Positions 54,051 through 63,908 of a stretch of 64,000 nt of DNA are shown here, in pieces. The notes beneath the pieces were generated by a model. It saw only the letters and a list, made by a program, of their open reading frames with translations. It was not told where the DNA came from and did no database searches. Made by a program: the position numbers and the translations under genes. This DNA comes from Scolanthus callimorphus. Taxonomy: Eukaryota; Cnidaria; Anthozoa; Actiniaria; Edwardsiidae. Position 1 is the first letter of the stretch. Every line of letters starts with the position of its first letter. Where the stretch lies: positions 25,632,790-25,696,789 of the forward strand of contig CM066913.1 in NCBI GenBank assembly GCA_033964015.1, given 5' to 3'.

Positions 54051-54733
54051 AAAAGTGGTAGATAATGCCTTATCGATGCCTTATGAATGGCAGAACGTGA
54101 GGAAAATATTCATAGGTAATCAAATATTTTGATTTGAGATCTTACTAGAACTTCACACGATTTGTTCGTAGAGGATAGTGAAAGTCCTACAAATGAACCT
54201 GCTCTTTTCAAGCAATTCTACTTACCGTATTGCATGCCTGTCAATCCTGTTCTCGATTAATAACATTTTTCCCTGTTTTAGCTTCATACGTTTCGAATAA
54301 TGAGAATATTACAACCTCGACAACAGTCTGCATTCCTGAGAACTGTTTTGGTTTCGATATTCACTTAACCGTGTCACGCTCGCGAGTCACGCTGGATCCG
54401 GTTACGCAGTGAGCAAGGTAACAGCAGATACTGTCCGTAGAAATAGAATAGTGTTTTAAGCCAGTAATTTGACCTTCGTTCCTACTACACCATGCAAAGA
54501 CAAGTATGCGCGATCGTTTAGCAAAAAATCGCCAGTATTGCATATAACACTCAGGGGTTACAAAGGCATGATAACACTTAGTTGTCAGCTACTAAAGCAG
54601 TTCAGGCCTGAAAAAACAAAATTCAAGCTTGAATTACATATATGGTAGCGAGAACCAGACTCAGTATTTACACCTTCGATTTCATATTTGATTTTTAACG
54701 ATGACGTAATAAGATTTGTTTTTGTCTTTGTTA
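54051..54733. other. Z non-coding region beside left TIR
   Basis: Downstream of the Z gene. No exon recognised. Confidence 0.35.
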
Positions 54734-54953
54734 GGGGCCGACCATTTGACTTTTGAGGGGGGGGAGAGGGGTGGATGATTTTTTTTGCAAGATTTTTTTT
54801 TTACGTCTCTAAGATATTGTAGGATATTTATTTCGTAAAATTAGTTGAGGATTATGACAAATATGCTGTGCAGGAATTTTTTTCGGCCCTTCGGGCCGTG
54901 CAGGATATATTTTTTCAAAATCATCCACCCTCAGAAGTCAAATGGTCGGCCCC
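54734..54953. mobile_element. Harbinger-type MITE in Z (220 bp)
   Basis: GGGGCCGACCATTTGACTTT at the left pairs with AGTCAAATGGTCGGCCCC at the right, with TTA at 54731-54733 and 54954-54956. GGGGCC...GGCCCC ends plus a TTA duplication are the textbook PIF/Harbinger signature. The centre has a CCCTTCGGG hairpin. Non-coding. Confidence 0.92.
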
Positions 54954-54956
54954 TTA

Positions 54957-55559
54957 TCCTAGATGTTGACCATTATTTGTGAGACTCCCTGCCCATGATG
55001 CATTGCTTTGGCGTTGTGCCTACATGATTCAGTGCAACACAGCCAAGCGGTAAAATGAGCCAGACCTTTTTGTCGAGTCTCTGAATTTGATGGTACCGAA
55101 GATGGCAACAAAACAGTGCATTATGGGCAGGGTGATCGCGGTAGATCCTATTTATTAAGAATAACTCAGTTTGTTTCTTTCGGACACAACCCGTGGACTT
55201 GTGGGGTGGTCTTTTTCCACTGTTTTTGCTTCTTCCATTCTCAACAAGTATCAATGGTTATTAAACAGTCTAAATCATGTGTTTTGTTTCTGTGGAAACA
55301 TGGAATGTGACCTTATATCAAAGGAATTTCAAAACCGCCTCGGGAGGGTGGGAAAATTCGGGGGCTTTTAAGTTCGCTACAAGCATTACTGATATAATTC
55401 GAGAAAATTGCAAATTTACCCTATCTCAAGGTTCATGAAATTTGATATCTCAAGATACTTGAAATTTGATAGCCTCTATATAATAACTGCCAGAGTAAAA
55501 ATGATGTGCAAAATCTAAAATCATATATCAAATTAACGCGATTGACGACTTCTATACTA
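54957..55559. other. Z region 3' of its gene
   Basis: No exon is firmly recognised. The Z protein seems to lack its expected C-terminal part, which could be encoded here by an exon that I could not identify. Confidence 0.35.
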
Positions 55560-57433
55560 TCAAATAAGCACAATCAGGGGCGGCGGAGCCTGTTTACGCC
55601 CTGTTTCTTGACCAACACGGAATTTGCCTTTAAGAAATGCAGCCTGCTTGTCATTAAAACGGTACGCCTTCTTGGTAGCCCTGAGAGCCCAGCCTTCTTT
55701 ATTTGCAGAAGGCAACGTTGACTGATAAGGTAGCGCGTCTAACACCGGAAGTGCTGCTGAGCCCTCTTCAAGATGGGTTTGGTAGCTAAGCTTGGCTATG
55801 TCCAGTAAAGTGTGTTTCTCCGCGCGACGAGTGCACTTCTCAAGAGAAAGATGCTTCTCCAAAGCTGACACTCTCTGGAAAACACGAATACACCCATCCT
55901 GAGGACAGCAATGCACGCCCTCACTTAAATACTCAGCTGTTTGGACGTCCTCGGCCACACCTTCCCCAGCTGTCTTTCTTGTTGCTTGCGCAGTGCTCGG
56001 CCTTGCGCCCAATGCTCGAAAGTCTCCCGGGGAAAACGTCGCATCTAACCAACTGACTCTTTGATCTGCAATACAAAACGAAGGCAAAATTCATTATCCA
56101 ATATTTCGAAGAAATGACGCAGTTTGGCATATTTCCCATAATGCAATTCACGGCGCCAGAAATAGGATTATGTAGTTATAGACTCGAATAAACCGTACAC
56201 CCCTTTCTCCTAAAAAGTGACATTCAATGTTTCTCTTACTTAATAAAAATACTTGATAATAAGTATAACAGAAGTTTTCAAAGAAAACCTACCACGACCG
56301 CATTCGTTGACGGGCGCGGAGAAAGGTTTGTTTGGACCATCTCCATACGCAAGTAGCTGAGATTTATCAATAAACATTCTTACCAGTCTGCGACGTATCC
56401 AGCTTAATAATCTTGCCACTGCCTATCCCATAGGCCCGCCAGCACTTGATAGATCCCTCACCAAACTCAAAGTTATTGAATTTAGTTATACCAGGAATAC
56501 TCTGGGAACTTTCGGGAAACTCCGAGATGGAATCAAGGACAGCAACCCGCACCCCCTCCAGGCCGCCATGTGATAGTAATGCTCCTTTAAAGTCAGTAGA
56601 GTTCATGACGTCGTGCCCCTCGTTTATAAAGCCCTTACGTGAGTCTTGCAGGTTGCGGCCATCCTGTCGGCTGCTCCTTTGCCGCCTTGCGGGTCACTGA
56701 AGTCAAGCCGTTTGATGGTAACTCCAGCGCTGGCTGATATTTGTGGACACGCGAGGACAGTGGGAACACAATGATAGCAGGAGGCATTGTCTTGGCGGAA
56801 GTGTGCGTTGCTGATTTCGGGATTTCGGGAAGCGGAGCTTCCTTGCTTGCAGGACTGTATGACATGAATAAACACTTGTCGCTGCAGTGCCTCCTCGACA
56901 TGCCGATACGCCACTGAGATATGCCAGGAGATCCCCCGTTTTCCAAACCAGTCCGCCTGGGATTCGCGGTAGTGCTGAGGTAGGAACTGCATAGCCTAGT
57001 CTTGGACTATGAAGACGGTAGAGGTATCAAGGATCTCTAAAATATCTAGTCGGGCCTGGTCCTGCCGTGCGGATCGTAGTAGGTGACACTTCCAGGACTG
57101 GATGGCTTGGATGGATGTCTGCGTAATGTACATCAGCTCGTCTTTGTCATCGTCATTGGCAAACGGCGCGTGCTGTACTGTGTCAGAGATTACTCCCAAC
57201 ACCTGACTGAGATTTTCGCACTGTGAACAAACCTTGCCATGAGTATGTTCGCATTGCTGCCGCAGGTTAGGGTCTGCGATATCACTAAGCGCATAAACAA
57301 GGCAGTGCTCTGCAACATCTGAAGATGCGCTGAGGTGGACCTGTTGATAATTTATAAAAATTACGTATAAGAAGTACTCGTGTAATATCTCATTTTGATT
57401 CTTAAAATTGGCGCTGTCATGTCACTTCTCATT

Positions 57434-57559
57434 TAGGCCTGATTTCCATATATTCTTATCTGTCGCATCAGTCGACCGTGAAACAATAGAAATTAAAATT
57501 ATTCTTTTGTTTCACGGTTGTCTGATACGACCGATAAGACTATATGGAAACTAGGCTTA
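57434..57559. repeat. Foldback MITE in Z intron 3
   Basis: CTGATTTCCATATATTCTTA and CGACCGTGAAACAA on the left pair with TTGTTTCACGG and TATGGAAACTAGGC on the right. It is about 126 bp and lies within the intron between exons 3 and 4. Confidence 0.82.
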
Positions 57560-57570
57560 ATAACTGAATC

Positions 57571-57783
57571 AATAGACCCAATCGGCTAACGGTGTTTACA
57601 TCTTGTTGCCACCCAATTCAGATCATGTAATGATTCCTTTGGGTGGTTACAATTGTTCATCTTATACATACTGGCATGCGCTCGGTCGTGTGTAAGAAAT
57701 TGGACAATTGTAACCACCCAAGGGAATCATCACATGATTGGGTGGCAACAAGATGTAAACACCGTTAGCCGATTGGGTCTATT
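57571..57783. repeat. 213 bp near-perfect foldback in Z intron 3
   Basis: AATAGACCCAATCGGCTAAC, GGTGTTTACATCTTGTTGCC and ACCCAA on the left are inverted at the right end, and pairing continues through TGGGTGGTTACAATTGT. The arms are about 90 bases with a ~35-base loop. Few mismatches indicate recent origin or hairpin-driven homogenisation. Confidence 0.9.
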
Positions 57784-59838
57784 ACGATTATTTTCTTTAT
57801 TCGAAGATTCTTGCTATGATATTCCCAAACATTGATTTACATAAAAAAGAAAAAAGAAAGCAAACCCGGTACACAATCGCGTGACTAATTCATTTACGCG
57901 ATTCTGCTAATAGTACGACCTCGTGATGTGCTATGATGATGTAAGCAAACTGTGAATTAACTGTGAAGTACCTGGACAGTTTATAATATATGCATGATAA
58001 TTGTAAGCGCGCGTGTTTTTCTCTTTATAGCATAATCCTTATGTAATTTAGCTTTTTAAGCTGCAAAATGTGAACATGTAAAACACGCCCTTTCTCTATA
58101 TTTTGGCCTGCACAGTGATCGTCGTACCTCGTATGTGTCAAGTCCGGCCGTAGATGTTTCGCCTTTAAGTGTGATGCTAATAGCGGCGGCCCCCAGATGG
58201 TCTTTACATTTGCTACATAATGCTGTGCAGAGAAACAGGTCATGAGTCTGAGAATGTGTGGTTCCAGAAAATATCCATACCCCCTCCACGGAAGGGTGTT
58301 GAAAAGTGACCCCCCAGTGGCAAACGCTTATGTTAACTCAGGTCGTCCACTGAATCTAGGGAATGTAACGCATTTTTACGAGGGGAGGGGTGGGTGTGGA
58401 AGGCATTTTTGCACAATGTTTCTATTTTACCATATGTTTTGTGTAACAAATTTGCGGTACTATGGAAGCAGGATAAATCGCATCTCAAGATCTATCATCA
58501 TTGTGTGTATCCTTTTACAAGCAGACCAGCTGACCGACTGCCCGTTCTTAGCTAAACTTACGCAATCCAACTGGCAGGAGTGTGCCCGTTCTGTTCAAGA
58601 TGTACGCGGATAGAGTGCTACTACTTAGTATATTATTAAGGGAACCTGTTATTGGAGCACCGCTCTGTTGGTATGCCCTGCCCTTTACATTATGGGCGAA
58701 TCATGTAAATAAATAAAATAAATAAATAACTCTGAAGGCGCCTGCGGTGGAATTTCCTTTGTGCACAGCTATAGCGCCTGGTACAACGCATTTTGATTTC
58801 CTCGTTCTCCATCGAATGCCATATTCTGCTATATGACGAGGGCATATGGTGAGAGTCTGGTTTTCATCTACCACGGAGAAGACCCCTGTAAATAGATATG
58901 TGAGCTTTACTGGATTGGAAAGTTGTTGCGCCACAAATATGCGTTTTCGATGTTTAATGAAATTGAGGTGAAACACTGTGGTAAATTTTGTACTCGAAAC
59001 ATCGCCAAATAAGTGTTTTTTTACTGCCTGTTTTGGGAAACGATAAATGTGATAAAAAAATACACTCACCGGCTCGAGCTAGTAATAACTTTGTCTCCGT
59101 GTTTACATTACTGTCCGCGGAGAAGTGGAAAGTGGCTAGATGAGCTCTCACATCTTTCTCACAATTTTCTAGGGTCACCACCTCCAGCTCAGTTGGGTAA
59201 TCGGCGCTTAGACCACATGAGGAGCTATCTGAACTCAGGAGCTTTTTATAGCCACACTCCATGTTGTCTCGATGCCTTGTGAACCAGCGCGTAGTGTCGA
59301 GGAATTGTATTCATATGCAAATTAGCTGAACTAATTAGATGCAAAAATAAATAGATTCTTAAAAGGAAAAACTCCAAAAGCTTGCGTAAACTGGTTTTAA
59401 ACGTATAGTTCTCACCACTTTTACCCCTTCGGAGAGAAAAGGGTAAGCTTAATTGAATTGATTTCCAACTCATATAATTCACGTCTCATATGCTAATTAG
59501 ATGCAAAAATCAATCAGCACCGGAATAAATAAATTTACTAATTACAGAAAGAAAAAAACTGTGATCCTTGAAAACTCTGAACAGTTTTCTAGAGCTATTA
59601 TCTATAGTCTTAGGCCAGATATGTGACTTTTGTGACACCAAGGGAGGGCAAAAGTCAAGATTTTGTAATGAAGCTTGAATGAAGCCGTGAAATTTGACCC
59701 GCTAATATTGTACTTTTGTCGGTTTTTGCAAAGCAAGAAGGAGTTCCCATTAAAGGCTGAAACTTTCCAAAAATGAACTTCAATCCTTTATCTTTCGAAT
59801 GATTAGGTTGTATTTTGGAAAAATTATGTACCAAGGTG

Positions 59839-60704
59839 TCAAATAATCTGTCAATCATTCTGTAAATTAATTACGTCACAACCAATCTTTGTAATTAGAG
59901 CGCGAGAGCGTAAACCAGGAAGATCAGTAAAATGACCTCAAAACTATGTTTCAGTCTGATACTTTATGAAACTGGTGCCGAAACAACTTGGTATTAGACA
60001 AACCTAAAGATGTCTAAGGATCTACCTAGACTAAAGGCAGTCCGAGGAGCCTACAAAGGCCACTGCACCCAAGATTTCAAGAAGGCAGACCGCCTGTTAG
60101 CCATCGAAGGAGCTGATGAGTCCGAGGAACTCACTGCCATCTTAGAGCGGCTTACTAAACGAGAAATCGAGATTTCAGCTATGGATCAAAGTATTCAAAT
60201 TCTGCTGGAATCCCCTGAAGATATAGAAAAAGACACGGAAGAAGCGCTCACCCTACAGGACAACATATCGTTAATTAAAATCAAAATACGCAAGTACATC
60301 GAAAACAAGAAACCGCCGGTAAGACCGTTACAATTAAATACTGAACCGCAAACGCCCTCAACTAGAATGCACGTTCATCTGCCGAAAATAAGTCTCAAGC
60401 CGTTTCACGGTGACCCACTCAATTGGCAAACGTTTTGGGATTGTTTTAGCGCGACAGTCCACCAAAATACTGAACTACCAGACATAGAAAAGATGGCTTA
60501 TTTGCAAGTTAATCTAAAAGATGACGCAGCGCGCGCAATCTCAGGGTTACCATTGACAACTGGCAACTACCAGAAAGCAATAGAAATTCTTAAAGAACGT
60601 TTTGGTCAGGAACAAGTTCTGATAAACGCGCACATGGACGCGTTGTTAAACATTCCAATGCCGTCGAATGAAGTAGATAAACTAAGGGAGTTTCACGGGA
60701 GTTT
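59839..60704 (+). mobile_element. BEL/Pao LTR retrotransposon fragment (partial LTR, PBS, gag)
   Basis: From TGTCAAATAATCTG at about 59837 to about 59970 is LTR-like sequence. It is followed by TGGTGCCGAAAC (59973-59984), a primer-binding-site-like word, and the gag start at 60010. No pol, second LTR or clean target duplication is present. A GGGAGTTTCAC repeat marks the right edge (about 60686-60706). The rest of the element was probably deleted. It is inserted in the right TIR of Z, so it is younger than Z's insertion. Confidence 0.75.
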
Positions 60705-60789
60705 CACTTTTTGCACATTTTACAAAAGCATTGCATTCACGGTGATTTCGGATAGTATTTACAAACGCACCTGTTATAAAAACCAGTGA
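60010..60789 (+). pseudogene. BEL/Pao gag, truncated
   Basis: A start codon shortly after the primer-binding site opens a frame with an N-terminal basic/helical part (residues 1-95), a Pro/Thr linker, and LPKISLKPFHGDPLNWQTFW (about residue 125). That is the conserved start of the gag region found in BEL/Pao elements (the DUF1759 type), continuing to about residue 230 with LKERFGQEQVL. Real gag ends near 60690. The last ~30 codons are Z TIR sequence read by chance. Gag normally forms the particle around the RNA. Zinc knuckles, protease and pol are absent, so it is inactive. A retroelement remnant, described only. Confidence 0.85.
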
Positions 60790-61114
60790 GCGACTCGGGA
60801 ATTTCGGCTTACACACTTTTGTTCTAGAATAGTTGGTCTAGATTTGTGGGAAGTTTAAAGATATTCGGAATTATTTTAAGCCGTTTACGGCGCTTCGTCC
60901 AAGGACCAATAATATCGCGACCTTTCGTCGGCCTGCGACCATTACAAGGCCGCATTTTCAAACTCTTTCGATTTTCTCGAAAATTAAAACTCGCCGAAAC
61001 TTTTTCAAATGATTTTCGAGTATAGTCAGCCAAAGGGTATCTTTGGACGAAATATCAAAAGTGCGACCAAATGGTCGGTGAAATGCGGCTCTCGATCCCT
61101 ACAGGCAGCCGCTC

Positions 61115-61501
61115 TTAAGTCAAACTCCTTGCGAAAGTCTGCAAAATATACACGGATCCAGCAATCCAATCTAAGGCTTCTAGTACTAAGTGCAACAAAT
61201 ATGTGATGGCATGGGAGGTGGATTTGCCTGTCAGCTTGGCAGTTTGTGATGTTAGAGAAATAGGTCTTATGTCATCTTCGATGCGGAGGGGAGGCTTAGC
61301 CTTGGGAAGAGGGCGAACAGCAGCACTTCTAAGCATCTGCGGCAGATAACCTTCAAACATCGAGGCATTGTACAAGTTGGCGAGTACTGGTGCCAATTCG
61401 TAGGCGAACATCTTGAGGACTATATTGGGAATGGCGTCAGGGCCAGCGGATTTCCTGGTTTGTACAGCGCGCAAAGCCTTGTAAGCTTCGTAATCACACA
61501 C
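61115..61501 (-). pseudogene. LINE E ORF2, RT N-terminal part (right of transposon Z)
   Basis: The frame reads EAYKALRAVQTRKSAGPDAI, PNIVLKMFAYELAPVLANLY, and RPLPKAKPPLRIEDDIRPIS with LTSQTAKL, the RT entry blocks of CR1/L2-like LINEs. A one-base frameshift just before the end leads to FADFRKEFD, broken at TTAA by Z. The match to 53218 downward restores the motif A region. 5' truncated at about 61501. Confidence 0.88.
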
Positions 61502-61504
61502 AAG

Positions 61505-61850
61505 GAAGTGAGCGGGGATGTCAGGGACAGTGTAAACACAGTTTCAGGGAGGGAGTTCCATTGACTTATGGTTCTAGGATAAAGAGTTTGTGAGCTTCAG
61601 TTTTACAGGATATTTGATTAAAAGAGTGGTACTTAGTGTGCTGTTTTCTCGTTGGTTTTGACAAAATACCCTGTGTATTTACATAGGTGAGGCCGTTAAC
61701 CATTTTATACATTAGTACGAGGCGAGAGATTGCCCTTCTCTTTTCAAGTGTGTCCCATCCAAGTTTGTTTATCATACTGGTGACACTGTCCATCGGGTGG
61801 TATCGTGAGAGAACCCACCGTGCTGCTCGCCTTTGTAGCGGAGCTCCCAT
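61505..61850 (-). pseudogene. LINE F ORF2 C-terminal end
   Basis: Minus-strand LQRRAARWVLSRYHPMDSVT, INKLGWDTLEKRRAISRLVL and the end-block RTISQWNSLPETVFT (about 61570-61525) form the C-terminus of a CR1/L2-type RT protein. It abuts the LINE E 5' truncation without a gap. It may be a second LINE that landed there, or a rearranged part of the same family. Confidence 0.8.
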
Positions 61851-62170
61851 AGCTACATGCAGGAGAAAAAGGAACAAAAAAATAGTGTATATGCATCCAA
61901 CGATTCTGTCATGGACTTCCGGTTTGTGCGTTCGTTCGTCCGGAATGACGTCATCGAAACTAGAAAAATCAATATCTCAAGAAGGCAACATCTATAGGTG
62001 ACCAAACTTGGGTAAAGTTATTCTGGAGGCAAGGGGGGTGCACTACCAAGGTCACGTGACATGACGTCATCGATGACGTCATCAAAACTAGAAAAGTCAA
62101 TATCTCAAGAAGGCAACATCGCTAGGTGACCAAACCACAGGTTCCCCAAGCTCCGTGGGAGTTTGAAATA
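61838..62170. repeat. Element with AGCGGAGCTCC end and direct repeats
   Basis: It starts TAGCGGAGCTCCCATAGC, sharing the end word of element X. A block AAACTAGAAAAATCAATATC...GGTGACCAAAC with TGACGTCATC in front occurs twice (about 61945-62010 and 62080-62140). Ends near CTCCGTGGGAG. Non-coding. It is probably a tip of another family related to X ends. Confidence 0.55.
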
Positions 62171-62884
62171 ATCTATTTGAATAAAGCTAAAGTAGTTTCA
62201 ATACGTAATGTTTGTTATTGACTTGACTTACATGAACTGTGCTTCGCTAGCGACTGTATTGGGTCATCACATATCCCTTCTGTAAGAGAAATAACAGTAC
62301 AATAATAAACTTTCAATAAACTTTCATTTAGCCATCCTGTACATCCGATAAATTTGAGTTTTGAGTCCGTTTTTAACGATATCTATTTCACCCCTCTTTT
62401 CTTTATATAAAATCTCTCAAAGGTAGGAGACTTCCACGCCACCACCCGAGCGAAAACAGCCATAAATTCGAAAAGAAAAGAAATGCTCGAATCCGCTCAA
62501 AATCGCCACTGAGCCATAGCGAAAGGATAGAACTTTTCATCTCCGTCGACCGACGGTGCAAAACTTACGTTGTTTAGGAATTAAGGTCGAAAGATTTGTT
62601 CTTTCCATGTCTCATTAGGCGTACGTCCAATTAGGCGTGCAGAAAGTCCGTTGAAAAACACAAATTCGAAAGCCATTCAAGATTCGTGTTGATACATAAG
62701 GCTTTGTATGCATGGAAAACGTCCTTTATTATACCAATGTTAAATCAGATTACACCAGAAGACAATGTAATTTTATTTGAAACAACTGAAAATGATGGTG
62801 CTTCTCTTGGCTTCCGGAAAAGATCTAGCATTGAGCAACCTCGCCGACTTCACGTTGACCAAAAACCACATTTAGCGCAGGAGG
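62171..62884. other. Unannotated stretch
   Basis: One plus-strand frame (from about 62686) has text such as ILFETTENDGASLGFRKRSS. No family was recognised and no splice borders are convincing. Confidence 0.35.
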
Positions 62885-62888
62885 TTAA

Positions 62889-63643
62889 AGGGAGGCTGTC
62901 ACGATACGCGCATGCTCCAGGAACGATCACAAGCAAAACAATCTCGTACCCAGAGCCCGTCATCTTTTGGCCAGCGGCAAGATTCAGGGCTCTGGGGGAA
63001 TCGATTTTTTTAAAACCCAGATTCTGGGTTTCCATATGAAACAATCTCCAACCAAAAATTGTCGTTTTTCAACACCTCACGGCCAAAACCATATTTGGAA
63101 TCATTTACCTTATAAGGAAGTGACAGGAGATCCTCTTTTGATAAGAATTTCGGTAAATGTAGCAAGAAAACTGTGAAATTTTGAATGAAAACTTGCAGGA
63201 ATCACAGAGACTCAAGTTCTCGATCTGTCCGCCATTGATTTGGGCTAGGTAACCACGCTAAAATAGCCCACAGCTACCCCGCGCGACTCGACCCAGTCCT
63301 CTCAAGTGCATTCGGCAAAAACGACAATGATTCATTGATATGGGTTTGATTGTTGTATGAAAGTTCGTTACGTTTTGGACTACCACGCATGCTCACAAAT
63401 CGGATTCCCCCAGAGCCCTGAATCTTGCCGCTGGCCAAAAGATGACGGGCTCTGGGTACGAGATTGTGAGCAAAACTATTTAGACCATCCTATCAGAAAA
63501 CTATTGAAGGATGGATTGAGAAATAGCGAGATTAAAACGGATTGTTTTCGTGGTTTTCAGCCTTCGCTAGCTATCGTTACGGGACGATACTTCTTTGTTT
63601 TGAGATGCGCAGAACAGCTGCGCAGTTGCGTGACAGCCTCCCT
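62889..63643. mobile_element. TTAA-flanked 755 bp MITE
   Basis: AGGGAGGCTGTCACG at the left and CGTGACAGCCTCCCT at the right, with TTAA at 62885-62888 and 63644-63647. A second internal inverted pair, CCCAGAGCCCGTCATCTTTT at 62949 and its reverse at about 63437, includes GCCAGCGGCAAGATTCAGGG. Non-coding. The TTAA target links it to piggyBac/Kolobok-type machinery. Confidence 0.88.
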
Positions 63644-63710
63644 TTAAAGCCTGTGAGGATTCTTGTTGATGTTTTTAAATACCGGTCTCTTAAAACAAAC
63701 AAAAACTACA

Positions 63711-63908
63711 ATAGACCTCCTCGGCCTGGGCGTAATGTTTTCTTATTTCAGATCACGTGGCATTCCCCTGAGTATTCTTTCTTTGTTTTTCCGCTATGCA
63801 CCGAAGGATATATGAATATGAAAGCAACCCAAACAAAGAAAGATTATTCAAATGAATCCCATGTGATCTGAAATGGGAAAACATTACGCCCAAGCCGAGG
63901 AGGTCTAT
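63711..63908. repeat. 198 bp foldback MITE
   Basis: ATAGACCTCCTCGGCCTGGG, CGTAATGTTTTC and TTTCAGATCACGTGG on the left are inverted at the right end, giving arms of about 55-60 bases. Inner pairing includes CTTTCTTTGTTT with AACAAAGAAAG. Confidence 0.9.

Larger units (their letters stand above)
55560..59262 (-). pseudogene. Z gene: five-exon zinc-finger/candidate transposase
   Basis: Exons on the minus strand, all with GT-AG borders unless noted. Exon 1 is 59262-59070 (start MECGYKKLLSSDSSS). Exon 2 is 58885-~58737 (LTICPRHIAEYGIRWRTRKS; donor unclear). Exon 3 is 58241-58128 (HDLFLCTALCSKCKDHLG, C-x2-C). Exon 4 is 57340-56384 with SQCENLSQVLGVISD, ESQADWFGKRGISWHISVAY, HFRQDNASCYHC and KRLDFSDPQGGKGAADR. 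Exon 5 is 56065-55560 with a C2H2 finger CCPQDGCIRVFQRVSALEKH, then KEGWALRATKKAYRFNDKQA. Phases match at exons 1-2 and 4-5. A TAG near 56990 (in VFIVQD*AMQFLPQHY) and a frameshift near 56640 break exon 4. I remember this protein type as multicopy and uncharacterized in cnidarians. The Asp residues of RQDNA and LDFSDPQ are candidate catalytic acids. Confidence 0.72.
53219..61114 (-). mobile_element. Transposon Z: 7.9 kb TTAA-flanked element with ~0.83 kb TIRs
   Basis: GAGCGGCTGCCTGTAGGGAT at 53219 is inverted at the right end. The inverted similarity runs 53219-54050 against 59395-61114 (interrupted by a BEL fragment), about 90% by eye. TTAA stands at 53215-53218 and 61115-61118. The host LINE E reads DFRKEFD-LIDHQILL once the element and one TTAA are removed, so the insertion was precise. 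TTAA targets are used by piggyBac, Kolobok and Sola3 superfamilies. I see neither a piggyBac transposase nor a THAP domain. The only gene is the five-exon minus-strand one at 55560-59262, the likely transposase. Three MITEs are nested in it. Confidence 0.9.
59395..61114 (-). repeat. Z right terminal inverted repeat, interrupted
   Basis: 59395-59838 matches the inner half of the left TIR and 60700-61114 the outer half, both reversed. The missing bridge is continuous in the left TIR at 53625-53645. The interruption is a BEL/Pao fragment. Confidence 0.9.

Noticed and set aside
60690..60789. C-terminal end of the BEL gag frame
   Set aside because: It is TIR sequence of transposon Z read in the gag frame; the homologous text is present in the left TIR.
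62686..63039. 117-codon plus-strand protein
   Set aside because: Its second half lies in the TTAA MITE and the first half has no recognisable domain or splice support.
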